Shown here: positions 17,599-26,074 of the stretch, one piece after another
Position numbering within the stretch: the stretch's first letter is position 1
How the letters are laid out: the number at the start of each line of letters is the position of its first letter
Source of the DNA: Acidobacteriota bacterium
GTDB taxonomy: Bacteria; Acidobacteriota; Blastocatellia; Pyrinomonadales; Pyrinomonadaceae
Reading direction: 5' to 3'
DNA: 64,000 bases
Assembly: GCA_016703965.1 (NCBI GenBank)
Contig: JADJBB010000025.1
Span: 868,001 to 932,000 of the forward strand
The notes under the pieces: generated by a model
Databases searched by the model: none
Seen by the model: the letters and a program-made list of their open reading frames with translations, nothing else
What the model was told of the DNA's origin: nothing
Made by a program: the position numbers and the translations under genes

Positions 17599-18450
17599 CT
17601 ACTGCACGTTTTGGTCGTAAATATCGTGTAAGACTTCCGAGATCGTTTTGCGGTTTGCCGGCTGTTCGGCGGTTTTTTCTTTCGGAGCCCTCTTAACGGT
17701 CTGAGAAAAACTGGCAGAAACCGATCGAACCCTTTCCGGCATTTCCTGAAATCTCGGCCCAACACCATTTGCTTCCGTCTTCGGATCGTCATCTTGAGAG
17801 TCGACAACCGACTCGAGTTTCTGCTCGCTCGGCTGGAGCGGAACTACACGTTTCGTCAGTTCTAAACGACTATCTTCGAGCAATTTCTTCCCTCGATTCT
17901 TGCGTGCCCGTTCGAGCGACCGAATTGCGGACGAGGTTAAGGGAGCTTCGGCAGGAGCTCGTTCTATCTTGCGAAGCATGCGAACGTACTCACGCAATTC
18001 TTTGCTTGGGTAAACGATCGCAGTTTCATTAACCGCATTCTCCTCAACAACTTGTGAAAGGTATTTGACCGCAGAACTGTGATCATCGAGCTTCTGATAC
18101 AGTGCCCCGAGGCCGAAAGAAACTAGCGGCGGAGCTGCACTCATAGAACGAACGATCGCCTCCCCTTTCGCGATCGCCTCCTGGATCTCAAATCCGTACC
18201 AGCGCCGGTCGTCTTCACGCAGGATCTCGTTTGCAGAGAGGTAGAATTCAAAGACGCGGCGGGTCTCATTACGCCCCTCGGACGAAAAGACCTTCCAGAT
18301 AAAAAACGACAAGACGCCTACAAAAAAGAGTAAAAACACGGGAAAGCCCGCAACCCACAACATCAGGCCGATAATGCCAAAGGCTCCCGCGTACTGGGCC
18401 TTTTCCTTGATCGCCCCTTGTGTTCGTTTCTCTAATGAGGTTTTATTCAC
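17599..18450 (-). CDS. Membrane-anchored helical-repeat protein of unknown function
   Basis: 283 aa with a GTG start at 18450. Two close hydrophobic stretches at about residues 22-55 form an N-terminal membrane hairpin; residues 70-155 look like one or two TPR-type helical pairs (GLGALYQKLDDHSSAVKYLSQVV), and the rest is charged and disordered, ending in a helix HDIYDQN. It is 22 nt downstream of the ferredoxin-like gene and probably the last gene of the fur transcript. No family recognised. Confidence 0.55.
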   Translation of the reverse strand: MNKTSLEKRTQGAIKEKAQYAGAFGIIGLMLWVAGFPVFLLFFVGVLSFFIWKVFSSEGRNETRRVFEFYLSANEILREDDRRWYGFEIQEAIAKGEAIVRSMSAAPPLVSFGLGALYQKLDDHSSAVKYLSQVVEENAVNETAIVYPSKELREYVRMLRKIERAPAEAPLTSSAIRSLERARKNRGKKLLEDSRLELTKRVVPLQPSEQKLESVVDSQDDDPKTEANGVGPRFQEMPERVRSVSASFSQTVKRAPKEKTAEQPANRKTISEVLHDIYDQNVQ

Positions 18451-18472
18451 AGATCAATATTGCCAGAAACTT

Positions 18473-19093
18473 TTACTCTTTCGCTGCCGCAGGCTTTCGT
18501 TTGGGTCCGGCTTTTGGCTTTTCCCTTTCAGCTGCGGGTTCGTCCGTTTCTTTTGGACTTGTCGCTTTCTTGGCTTCAGTTTCGACTTTTGCTCCAAAAT
18601 CACTGATGACGTCACCTAATTTTTCGAGAGCTTTCATAGACGAATCCGCGACATATTTTACTGCCTCGTTTATCGTCGCAGCCTCCATCTGGAGAAGGCT
18701 GGCGAACTTTTTATCGAGCGGAAGTGCGTTGAAATCGGCCTGCAGATCACTCTTGATCTCTGCCGCACTCTTTTTGGTTTCCTGGGTGTTTTCTTTGGTC
18801 ATAACTACTATTTCTCCCGGTTGAATGATCCTTGCCTCGCATGCAAGTCTCTCATTTGACCTACGCCCGTACTTATCAAAATGTTCCGATTCACTTGCGG
18901 TCAACGAACCTAAGTTATCAATGCCGCTTTTTACGATCACCGAACAATCGTGTTCCTTTCCCACCATTTTGCAGGTGCCGAACCTGATCCCCAAACTCCG
19001 TCCCGCGTCAGTGAGAGTAACGCCGTCAGGCACAATTCCCTCAATGCCCTCTCTTTCAAATCGAATAACTACTATGGGAACGCTCATATTCAT
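18473..19093 (-). CDS. 2Fe-2S ferredoxin-like protein with incomplete Cys set and long tail
   Basis: 206 aa. The first ~100 residues follow the plant-type ferredoxin fold: an opening strand pair, a loop around residues 39-50, and a closing RLACEARIIQPGEIVV. Only three Cys are present (41, 50, 85), whereas a normal cluster needs four in a C-x4-C-x2-C...C arrangement; cluster binding is doubtful. Residues 100-206 form a charged, partly helical, Lys/Pro/Ala-rich tail. The ATG overlaps the fur stop (ATGA), so it is made together with Fur. Confidence 0.6.
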   Translation of the reverse strand: MNMSVPIVVIRFEREGIEGIVPDGVTLTDAGRSLGIRFGTCKMVGKEHDCSVIVKSGIDNLGSLTASESEHFDKYGRRSNERLACEARIIQPGEIVVMTKENTQETKKSAAEIKSDLQADFNALPLDKKFASLLQMEAATINEAVKYVADSSMKALEKLGDVISDFGAKVETEAKKATSPKETDEPAAEREKPKAGPKRKPAAAKE

Positions 19094-19608
19094 CGATTGG
19101 CCGTTCTAACTCGTATGCGAGGCTGAGCCCCGGACGGTGTAGTACGCGAATCAGCCTTTACTTGCTGGCATTCCGAACAGATCCCCCACATCCGCAGACT
19201 GTGATGGGTCGGTTTGAACCCAAAGTTGCTTGCCATCTGATCCTGCATCTCTTCGATCTCGGGCGAAAAGAACTCAATGACCTTTCCGCATTCCGTGCAG
19301 ATCATGTGATCGTGATGCTCGTGATTGTAGTGGTGCTCATAATAGGTTTTACCATCGCCAAAACCCACCTCACGGGCAAGACCGGCTTCGGTCAATAGCT
19401 TGAGCGTACGATAAACCGTCGTCAGTCCGACGCTCGGATCCTTTTTATGAACCAGTTTATGTAAGTTTTCACTAGTTAGATGATCTTCAGTGCTCAGAAA
19501 TATTTCGAGGATAAGATCCCGCTGGCTCGTGCGGCGAAGCCCGGCGGCCTGAATATGCTCAAGCAGCAAAGCTTTTTCAACTTCGAATGTGTCTTTTTTT
19601 CTAACCAA
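19090..19608 (-). CDS. fur: Fur family metal-dependent transcriptional regulator
   Basis: 172 aa. Start is a TTG at 19608 behind a GGGGAG ribosome site; no better ATG exists. The N-terminal winged helix has LTSENLHKLVHKKDPSVGLTTVYRTLKLL, followed by the His-rich metal site YEHHYNHEHHDHMIC and two CxxC pairs (CTEC and CSEC) that bind structural zinc. It represses genes, typically iron uptake or related stress genes, when metal is bound. The His/Cys set fits Fur or a close relative (Zur, PerR). It heads a coupled pair with the ferredoxin-like protein. Confidence 0.9.
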   Translation of the reverse strand: MVRKKDTFEVEKALLLEHIQAAGLRRTSQRDLILEIFLSTEDHLTSENLHKLVHKKDPSVGLTTVYRTLKLLTEAGLAREVGFGDGKTYYEHHYNHEHHDHMICTECGKVIEFFSPEIEEMQDQMASNFGFKPTHHSLRMWGICSECQQVKADSRTTPSGAQPRIRVRTANR

Positions 19609-19635
19609 AGAGAGCTCCCCGTGTAAAATTCGATA

Positions 19636-20523
19636 CTACCACTTCAATTTTGATTTCGCTATCGAAACTTTCGCCCGCAGTTTATCGATCCTTTCGGCAC
19701 TTACCCCCTGCTTTGCCGCAAGTTCCAGCGATCTCTCCCCGAGAAGAAGATAGGTTTCAAGCAAGTCGTCCGACACATTTTCGTTGAGAGCCGTGAGGTG
19801 GCGGGTGAATGTCTCGATATCGGCGCGAGCGAAGGTGCCCGTTAACGCCGCTGACGTGCTTTGCTCGCTAAGATTCTGCACGGTGCTCATTACGAGCGGC
19901 ATCAAGATATCTTTCGCCTGCTCTGGCGAAAGGCCGCATTTCGTCATCATTTCCACGGCTGAATCGAATAGCGCGACCAGATGTCCGCAGGCTGTAACAG
20001 CCGCAGCGTGATAGAGCGTCTTGAATTTAGTGTCTATAGAAAATGGACGTCCGCCCAGATCGGTGGCAATGGTTTCGCCTATTTTCACCGCGCGTGTTGT
20101 ACCCTCAACGCAAAAGAACGCCTTTGGGAACCGTGTTGGCCCCAACTCCGGAGAACTAATAGAAACTAGAGGATGTATTGAGCCTGTTTCACATCCCACG
20201 GCCTTTAAATCATCGAGGACGGAAGATGGATAGGATCCGCTTGTGTGAAAGACGGTAGGATTTACTGAGATCTTCGGGGCAAGTTCGTGAGCAACTTTAA
20301 CGATCCAAGAATCCTGGGTAGTAATAAAAATAACGTCCGAGCTTATCTCTTTGAGGTCTTCGAGCCGAATGACCTCGGGTTGCCTCGCGAGAAGTCGTGT
20401 TATCGTTGACAGATCGCTATCACCGCGAAAAACGAGTTTTTCTACAAAATACTTATCTGCAGGAAGACTTACCGCCAAGGCACCGCCAACGCGGCCCGGA
20501 CCGATTATCGAAACACTAACCAT
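19636..20523 (-). CDS. Rossmann-fold DUF2520 domain protein
   Basis: 295 aa. N-terminal nucleotide-binding motif GPGRVGGAL at residues 8-16, then FITTQDSWI and the HTSGSY segment usual for this family, and a C-terminal all-helical DUF2520 domain with YHAAAVTACGHLVAL. The layout is like that of 6-phosphogluconate and pyrroline-5-carboxylate reductases and suggests an NAD(P)-dependent dehydrogenase; the substrate is unknown. It is 27 nt before fur and 55 nt after the large ATPase gene, on the same strand. Confidence 0.8.
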   Translation of the reverse strand: MVSVSIIGPGRVGGALAVSLPADKYFVEKLVFRGDSDLSTITRLLARQPEVIRLEDLKEISSDVIFITTQDSWIVKVAHELAPKISVNPTVFHTSGSYPSSVLDDLKAVGCETGSIHPLVSISSPELGPTRFPKAFFCVEGTTRAVKIGETIATDLGGRPFSIDTKFKTLYHAAAVTACGHLVALFDSAVEMMTKCGLSPEQAKDILMPLVMSTVQNLSEQSTSAALTGTFARADIETFTRHLTALNENVSDDLLETYLLLGERSLELAAKQGVSAERIDKLRAKVSIAKSKLKW

Positions 20524-20578
20524 ATATGGCTAGGATAGTTCAACCAGAAGTTCAGACGAAATGCGGCACGCTCTTTCT

Positions 20579-23500
20579 CTAGATCTCAGTGTTGACAAAA
20601 TCTTCGACCTTTTTCACTTCCTGTTCCCACAGGTGCATATGATCGTCGGTGTGGTCAGGTAGGTCGTCCCTTAACGCAGGGATACTGGGTGCTTCGCTTG
20701 TGATCTCGGATAGGCGCTGGGCAGCGATCTTCAGGATCCGCATGTCCTGGCTTGTTAGTTTAGAAAGCTCGGGATTTTCGCTGATGTTGGTGAGAATTGT
20801 CTTGACCGACGTTCGCATTGCATCTGAATCAGTTGCGTCAAGCAGTCTGTTAGAGTTCTCGATGAACCTGGAACGAAATACTTCAAGTCCACAATCAACG
20901 GTAACTTTCAGCAGAGATGGAAGGTCAACGAGTCGTTCCGTTTCAGCAAGACTAAAGGAGCAGCCACAGAAAGGTTTCGATAGCAGCGATCCTCTAACGT
21001 TTGAGTTACAGTACAGTTGCCGTATCTCGCGGATCAACGATTTTGCAAGTGGAAACGATTCGTTCTCGAGCCAAGAGACCGACGAGAAATTCTCAAACAC
21101 AGCCCACTCGTCAGAACTCACGATCGCTCTCAAGGCTTCGCCTGCGACGGCAGACCTCATCACCGCATCATGCTTTTCGGCGTAGTAGTCAGTATACGCG
21201 TCACGAAACCTCTTCCAATCGGCGTCAAGCTGCTGTGTGCCCGCAACTGAGGATGCGAATTTACCCTCATTAATGGTATCCAGTAAGCCCTGGCGTGATG
21301 ACTCGAGCTCGACATCGCAGGTATCCTCGCAAAGGGAAAGGTACGTCGCTATCTCCGATCGCCGTGTGACGCCCGACGTGAAATCACGCAAGATGCGCAG
21401 ATCGCCCTTCTTGTTCTCATATTCTGCCTCTGAATCCGAGAAAAGATCGGCAATGCTCTGCAAACATTTATCTAGCGAAAGATCGTTTTTCACTAACGAA
21501 TCAATGATCTCCGCCATTGCCCCGAACGACTTTCTAAGGTTCGCAGCCGTCCGCCAGATTCCTGCATTTAAATTCTCATCGGGAAGCGCGTCAAATTCAG
21601 CAAGCGTCCGGCTCTCATTCCAACCTGAGAGCCAGCCGGTAAGTGAATCGATTATCAGTAAACGGTCCTCACTCCGGTCAAGTGTTCTGAGCCCGGCGTT
21701 ACCGGTGATCAGTTTTGCCCAGGTAAGCAGTCGTTCGGGCGAATAGAACTCATCCAGGGGTTTCGCTACACCAACGATATCGTCCCAAATGATCTGCAGA
21801 TCCAGCGATCGGTGATTGATCCGGTTTCCGCTCGATGTGACGAACTCATACTGCTTCTGAGCGACCAGTGCGGCGAGGATAAGGTGCTGAGCTTCACGCG
21901 TCAGGCCAACTGACGGTGCCTGTAGACGCATCGCGATGTCTTTTAGCGGAACCATCGTTTCCGCATCAGATCCCGCAAATCCCGCTTTCACTATTTCATT
22001 CTCGACAAGGTTCTCAGCCGATATCGGAACAAATACACCGTTGACCCGAGCGGCAAGCCCGAGCGGAAATGCAAAAGATTCAGCGAGCTTCTGACTCTCG
22101 GGGCTGTTTACGTCTGAGCCGCCAAAGAAATTAGATATCAACGCAGCGGTCTGTTTATGGCCGAGGTGTTCCGCAAACTGAGGATGCTCCGGGTACTGGC
22201 CCTCAAACACCGGGCCGAGCATTATCGTCATCAACTGCGTCAGACTGTAGGCCGAACGGGCTTCTTCGGTAAATTTGAACGTCAGCCCGCCAGCAGTCAA
22301 ATAGCTGTCAAGCAAGAAGACCCGCTGCCATATCTTCTCGATCGCCAACGAATGGACATGCATCGCGGTCGAGAGTGTTTCGCCCATCTGTTCTCGGATG
22401 GTCGGATCATTTTGAAGCAAATAGTTGCGTCGAATAGCGTCTTTTTCGTCTGCCGTAAGTTTGGCAAGCCGCCACGCGATAGTCGCATTTTCTTTCGACG
22501 GCTCTGCATCGGCAGTGTCAGGTTCAACGCGGATCGTCCAATCTGGATTTTCCTTGCGTTCACGTGAAGGTGAGTCGGCATTCTCACTCGGCGGCCAGAT
22601 CAATTCTCCTCGCCGTGTCGCACCGCGCCATAGTATATTGCAGGCCGTAGAGTCGGACGCAGCGTCATAATCCGAGTATTTCTCACCGGTTTGCCCTAGT
22701 AGGAGACGCCAGACAACCGAATCTGCAACTGACTTAATAGCCTCTGCTAAAAGGCTCTCGACATTAAGCTTATTAGTAAGCTGGAATGAATATTTTGGCA
22801 GAATGCCGTCACGGCAAACTTTATTGATGGCACCTGGCAAAGCCTCGGCAAAAGCGTCGAGAAGATCTGAAATGTTGAATCTCGTACCATCAGGCGAGTC
22901 GCCATCTGATATCATCATCGACGCTGCGAGTTCCGGCGACGATACACCGTCACCATTCAGCGATAGGATCAGCAACCCTTTCAGGATCAGTTTTGCCGGA
23001 TGTCTGAACTGTACGGGAAATTTTGTTATTACCTCACGCTCGAGCCGCTCAAAGGCAACGAACGCGTCCGCTAGATCAGGCACGGAACGGAGCCGGCTTT
23101 CGACGCTGTCGAACACCTCGTCGATCCCGATAAGTGAATTCGCGGGACGGCCCATGATCTTGACGCCAGCCTCGGCTGCAAAACCGAGCAGCCCAAAATC
23201 CTGAATATAAAGCCGAACCAGCGGAGCGATCTCTACCGTCGCGGGATGTAGCGGATAAAGCGATGTGAATCGCTGCTCGCTCCAACGAAATCCCGGCATA
23301 TCCGCGCGGTAATCTTCGTAGATCTCGTGCAGAACCGCTCGTTTTTGGCTGTATTTCGTGAATATTACCGAATCGACTATCTTGTACAGATGTTCCTGAT
23401 CCAGGTAATCGATGTTGAAAGTAGCCGATATCGAAGCATTTGGCCCGTCTGCTCCTGAAATATCGTCATCAAGCGCCACACCAACAAAAATTCCAAGGGC

Positions 23501-24073
23501 TTTGGCCGCATCAGCGATCTCACTGAGCATCGCTCCATCGTCGCGGGAGACGCGGGCGTCGCGGCCCATCGCCGTGTCTATGAGCAGAACCAATGGAACA
23601 TCGCCTGCCTTCTCAGAAGCTCTGAGAAGCAGCTCGTATAGTGAATCGTTAAGTGTCGATGGATTCGTCTCGAGGATCACCCCGACAGCGCGTTTCAGTT
23701 CGTCGAGCAAGGAAGGACCTGTACCGCGGCGAACAAAAGCGACCTGTCCGTGCCGACGCGAAAGCCGTTCCGCACTCGATGAGACGTGCGGATCAGAAAT
23801 ACGGGTGCGAAGTTCCGGACGTGAAATGATCGCACTCAAAACCGAGATAAAATGGCTCTTCCCGACGCCCCGGAAACCTGCGAGGGCATACGCTCCGCCC
23901 TGGCCGGCTCTGACCGATGCGACACGGCCGATCCATTTTGCCATGAGGTCTGCAGTAATATCTGTAAAATGGTATCCGGCGAGCGTCAATCCCGGATCGG
24001 CGGCAAAGTCATGCAGATGCTTGAACGGACAGATCTCCACGATGTCCTTTACCTTTTCTACGACACGTTTCAT
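20579..24073 (-). CDS. Large PglY/BrxC-like P-loop ATPase, solitary
   Basis: 1164 aa, no signal peptide. Near the N-terminus FTDITADLMAKWIGRV is followed by a Walker A GFRGVGKSHF (residues 66-75) in the context AYALAGFRGVGKSHFISVLS, much like DUF6079/PglY and BrxC-type ATPases of BREX systems. The probable Walker B is LVLLIDTAM (161-169), where the usual Glu after the Asp is Thr, so hydrolysis may be weak or lost. A winged-helix-like segment with SLYPLHPATVEIAPLV comes near residue 285. The rest is long helical sequence with no family recognised. No methyltransferase, nuclease or other BREX gene is next to it. Confidence 0.6.
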   Translation of the reverse strand: MKRVVEKVKDIVEICPFKHLHDFAADPGLTLAGYHFTDITADLMAKWIGRVASVRAGQGGAYALAGFRGVGKSHFISVLSAIISRPELRTRISDPHVSSSAERLSRRHGQVAFVRRGTGPSLLDELKRAVGVILETNPSTLNDSLYELLLRASEKAGDVPLVLLIDTAMGRDARVSRDDGAMLSEIADAAKALGIFVGVALDDDISGADGPNASISATFNIDYLDQEHLYKIVDSVIFTKYSQKRAVLHEIYEDYRADMPGFRWSEQRFTSLYPLHPATVEIAPLVRLYIQDFGLLGFAAEAGVKIMGRPANSLIGIDEVFDSVESRLRSVPDLADAFVAFERLEREVITKFPVQFRHPAKLILKGLLILSLNGDGVSSPELAASMMISDGDSPDGTRFNISDLLDAFAEALPGAINKVCRDGILPKYSFQLTNKLNVESLLAEAIKSVADSVVWRLLLGQTGEKYSDYDAASDSTACNILWRGATRRGELIWPPSENADSPSRERKENPDWTIRVEPDTADAEPSKENATIAWRLAKLTADEKDAIRRNYLLQNDPTIREQMGETLSTAMHVHSLAIEKIWQRVFLLDSYLTAGGLTFKFTEEARSAYSLTQLMTIMLGPVFEGQYPEHPQFAEHLGHKQTAALISNFFGGSDVNSPESQKLAESFAFPLGLAARVNGVFVPISAENLVENEIVKAGFAGSDAETMVPLKDIAMRLQAPSVGLTREAQHLILAALVAQKQYEFVTSSGNRINHRSLDLQIIWDDIVGVAKPLDEFYSPERLLTWAKLITGNAGLRTLDRSEDRLLIIDSLTGWLSGWNESRTLAEFDALPDENLNAGIWRTAANLRKSFGAMAEIIDSLVKNDLSLDKCLQSIADLFSDSEAEYENKKGDLRILRDFTSGVTRRSEIATYLSLCEDTCDVELESSRQGLLDTINEGKFASSVAGTQQLDADWKRFRDAYTDYYAEKHDAVMRSAVAGEALRAIVSSDEWAVFENFSSVSWLENESFPLAKSLIREIRQLYCNSNVRGSLLSKPFCGCSFSLAETERLVDLPSLLKVTVDCGLEVFRSRFIENSNRLLDATDSDAMRTSVKTILTNISENPELSKLTSQDMRILKIAAQRLSEITSEAPSIPALRDDLPDHTDDHMHLWEQEVKKVEDFVNTEI

Positions 24074-24361
24074 GCTCTAATAAATTTACGGATATTTGAA
24101 ATAGAAAGCTCAGGCGACCGATGCACGTAATTTACAATCTACCCATGGCTGCGCCCGTACCGAATTGACGCACAAAACATTTTAACAAGTTTTATCAACA
24201 ATGGGAACACTAATCTTTTCGATTCGAGAACTGTAAAAAGTTTTGTCACCAGCAGCACTATTCGCAACTAATTGCCCGTTTCTTGCATCCTAAAGGCGTT
24301 GATTTGGATTACGTTTGGGACTACAATTTTTGCAGTCGTTAATATTTGATTGGAGAGAAAT
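24074..24361. other. Divergent intergenic region between the ATPase and M48 genes
   Basis: About 290 nt, AT-rich, holding the start regions of two divergent genes. No clear -35/-10 pair, hairpin or open frame stands out. Confidence 0.5.
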
Positions 24362-25561
24362 ATGCAAAGCGAAATTCGTCGTCGATTTGGAGCCTCGTTG
24401 CTGGTGCTTAGCGTGTGGACCGGTGCGATCGCAGTAGTTCCTGTTTCGACATTTGCCCAGGACACAGATGCAAACGCAACTGCGGCAAAGGACAAAGACA
24501 CCGACAAGAAGGACAACAAGAAAAAGGACGCGAAACCAGCTCCTACACCATCCGGACCGACGGCTCTTGGGGTCAAAGATGATCCATCACAGATCGGAAA
24601 ACGCAACATTAACGGCGGAGCTGACAAGTTATTTGGCTGGCTTGGCGGTTCGCAGGAAAAAGAAGTTCAAATCGGACGTCAACTTGCTCTCGAAGTGGAG
24701 CAGCAGGCAAAAATGGTCGAGGATCCGATGATCACCGAATACGTCAACCGCGTTGGCCAGAACGTCGTTCTTCATTCGGATGCCAAGATCCCCTTCACTA
24801 TTAAGGTCATTGATAGTGATGAAGTTAACGCATTTGCCCTTCCAGGCGGTTTTTTCTTTGTAAACAAGGGACTCATCCTCGCCGCCGATAACGAAGCGGA
24901 ACTTGCGGGAGTTATGGCCCACGAGATCGCCCACGTTGCGGCCCGACACGCGATGGAAAATCAGGGCAAGGGGACTCTGCTGCAATACGGAATGCTGGCG
25001 GGTATCCTGTTTGGGGGCGGCATTGCGAGCGGAATCTTACAGAATACGGCGGGCATCACACAGGCACTCGCGTTCTTTAAGTTCAGCCGCGGTGCTGAAG
25101 GAGAGGCGGATAGACTGGGTGTTCAATACCTTTATGCATCGGGATACGATCCGAATGGAATGTCAACGATGTTTGAAAAGCTCGCCTCGCAGAATAAGAA
25201 AAAGCCGGGAACGCTGTCTAAGCTGTTTTCATCGCATCCCCAATCTCTCGACCGGCGTGATGAGAGCCTGAGTCTTGTCGCTCGCTTTCCTGAGAAGGAA
25301 GAGTACATAATCAGCACATCGGAATTTCAGCGGGTGAAGGGTCACTTGATGAAGATCACGAACGCTAAGGCTGGGATCCAAACCGATTATGATCAAGCCG
25401 ACGACAGCAAACCAACACTCAAAAAGCGACAGCCCGAAGGCTCGGAATCGCCAGTACTGAACGGTGAACCTGGATCGTCTTCGTCAGACGGACCACCAAA
25501 GCTTAAGAAGCGCGACCAACCTGATCCGCTTCCGACGCCAACTCCGTCACCGCTTCCGTAA
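24362..25561 (+). CDS. M48 family zinc metallopeptidase, secreted
   Basis: 399 aa from the ATG at 24362, with GGAGAG upstream (an upstream TTG at 24350 overlaps that site). The signal peptide ends near TFAQ. The M48 catalytic motif HEIAH is in GVMAHEIAHVAARHAM with the third zinc ligand in GAEGEADRLGVQY. This is the BepA/Oma1-like periplasmic group that degrades misfolded outer-membrane proteins. The last ~60 residues are Pro/Asp/Ser-rich. A strong terminator follows at 25583. Confidence 0.92.
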   Translation: MQSEIRRRFGASLLVLSVWTGAIAVVPVSTFAQDTDANATAAKDKDTDKKDNKKKDAKPAPTPSGPTALGVKDDPSQIGKRNINGGADKLFGWLGGSQEKEVQIGRQLALEVEQQAKMVEDPMITEYVNRVGQNVVLHSDAKIPFTIKVIDSDEVNAFALPGGFFFVNKGLILAADNEAELAGVMAHEIAHVAARHAMENQGKGTLLQYGMLAGILFGGGIASGILQNTAGITQALAFFKFSRGAEGEADRLGVQYLYASGYDPNGMSTMFEKLASQNKKKPGTLSKLFSSHPQSLDRRDESLSLVARFPEKEEYIISTSEFQRVKGHLMKITNAKAGIQTDYDQADDSKPTLKKRQPEGSESPVLNGEPGSSSSDGPPKLKKRDQPDPLPTPTPSPLP

Positions 25562-25582
25562 CGGTCGGGTAAAAGCAAAACC

Positions 25583-25624
25583 GAAAACACGAACTCGCAG
25601 CAATGCGGTTCGTGTTTTCTTTTG
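25583..25624 (+). terminator. Rho-independent terminator after the M48 gene
   Basis: 12-bp perfect stem GAAAACACGAAC/GTTCGTGTTTTC (25583-25594 with 25608-25619), with a CGCA/TGCG pair inside the loop, followed by TTTTGC. It lies 22 nt after the stop. Confidence 0.88.
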
Positions 25625-26009
25625 CCCGTGACCTTCATCCGTTTATCCGAATAAATTGATAGAAGCAATTCTGTCTGGGTAGCATGTTAGAATGGCCTGT
25701 CATCGCAGATCGATATTTGCCAAGCGGAAGTTTATGGTCGTCGAGAAGTTCACGCAAAAGGAGGATGTCTGAAAATCCTGAGATGATGAGACTATTTTTG
25801 GTAAAGTAGTTTCGCGACAAAAACGTTCGACCAATCTGCCAAAATCCTCTACCAATCACGCAGTTTACCGCCGACAAATGGGCATATTCCTACGACCGAT
25901 CCAGCCTTTTTTCGCCTGGTAATGCCGTAAACAGGGCTTTTTAATAAAAGTGTGAATCGTTTCACACTTTTCGGACGGCAATTTTGCGAATGCAATTTTT
26001 TTTCACCCC
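25625..26009. other. Gene-free stretch with a palindrome
   Basis: About 385 nt between two convergent transcription units. The one longer open frame here (minus strand, 25635-25877) has no ribosome site or family signature and is taken as noise. The only clear structure is the palindrome at 25946-25971. Confidence 0.55.
25946..25971. repeat. 11-bp palindrome, copy A of an identical pair
   Basis: Perfect 11-bp arms AAAAGTGTGAA/TTCACACTTTT around TCGT. The central 24 nt recur exactly at 38011-38034. The core GTGTGAATCGTTTCACAC with a central CG looks like a LacI-type operator, but a terminator-like hairpin or a dispersed repeat is also possible. Confidence 0.6.
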
Positions 26010-26045
26010 AAAAACTGATCGAGGCCGCCTTTTCAGACAGCCTCG
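26010..26045 (-). terminator. Probable terminator of the minus-strand fmt-rpe-BamD-like unit
   Basis: On the minus strand CGAGGC/GCCTCG arms (26045-26040 with 26025-26020) enclose a 14-nt loop and are followed a few bases later by five T. It lies 30 nt past the BamD-like stop. Confidence 0.6.
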
Positions 26046-26074
26046 CACGAGTTTAGGCAATGATCATAGACCGT

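Noticed and set aside
20579..24073. A full BREX defence locus
   Set aside because: Only one BREX-like protein is present; no PglZ, methyltransferase, BrxA/B or Lon-like gene in the window.
25635..25877. 80-aa minus-strand open frame in the 25.6-26.1 kb gap
   Set aside because: No ribosome site, unusual composition, no family pattern, and it overlaps no conserved signal; likely chance.
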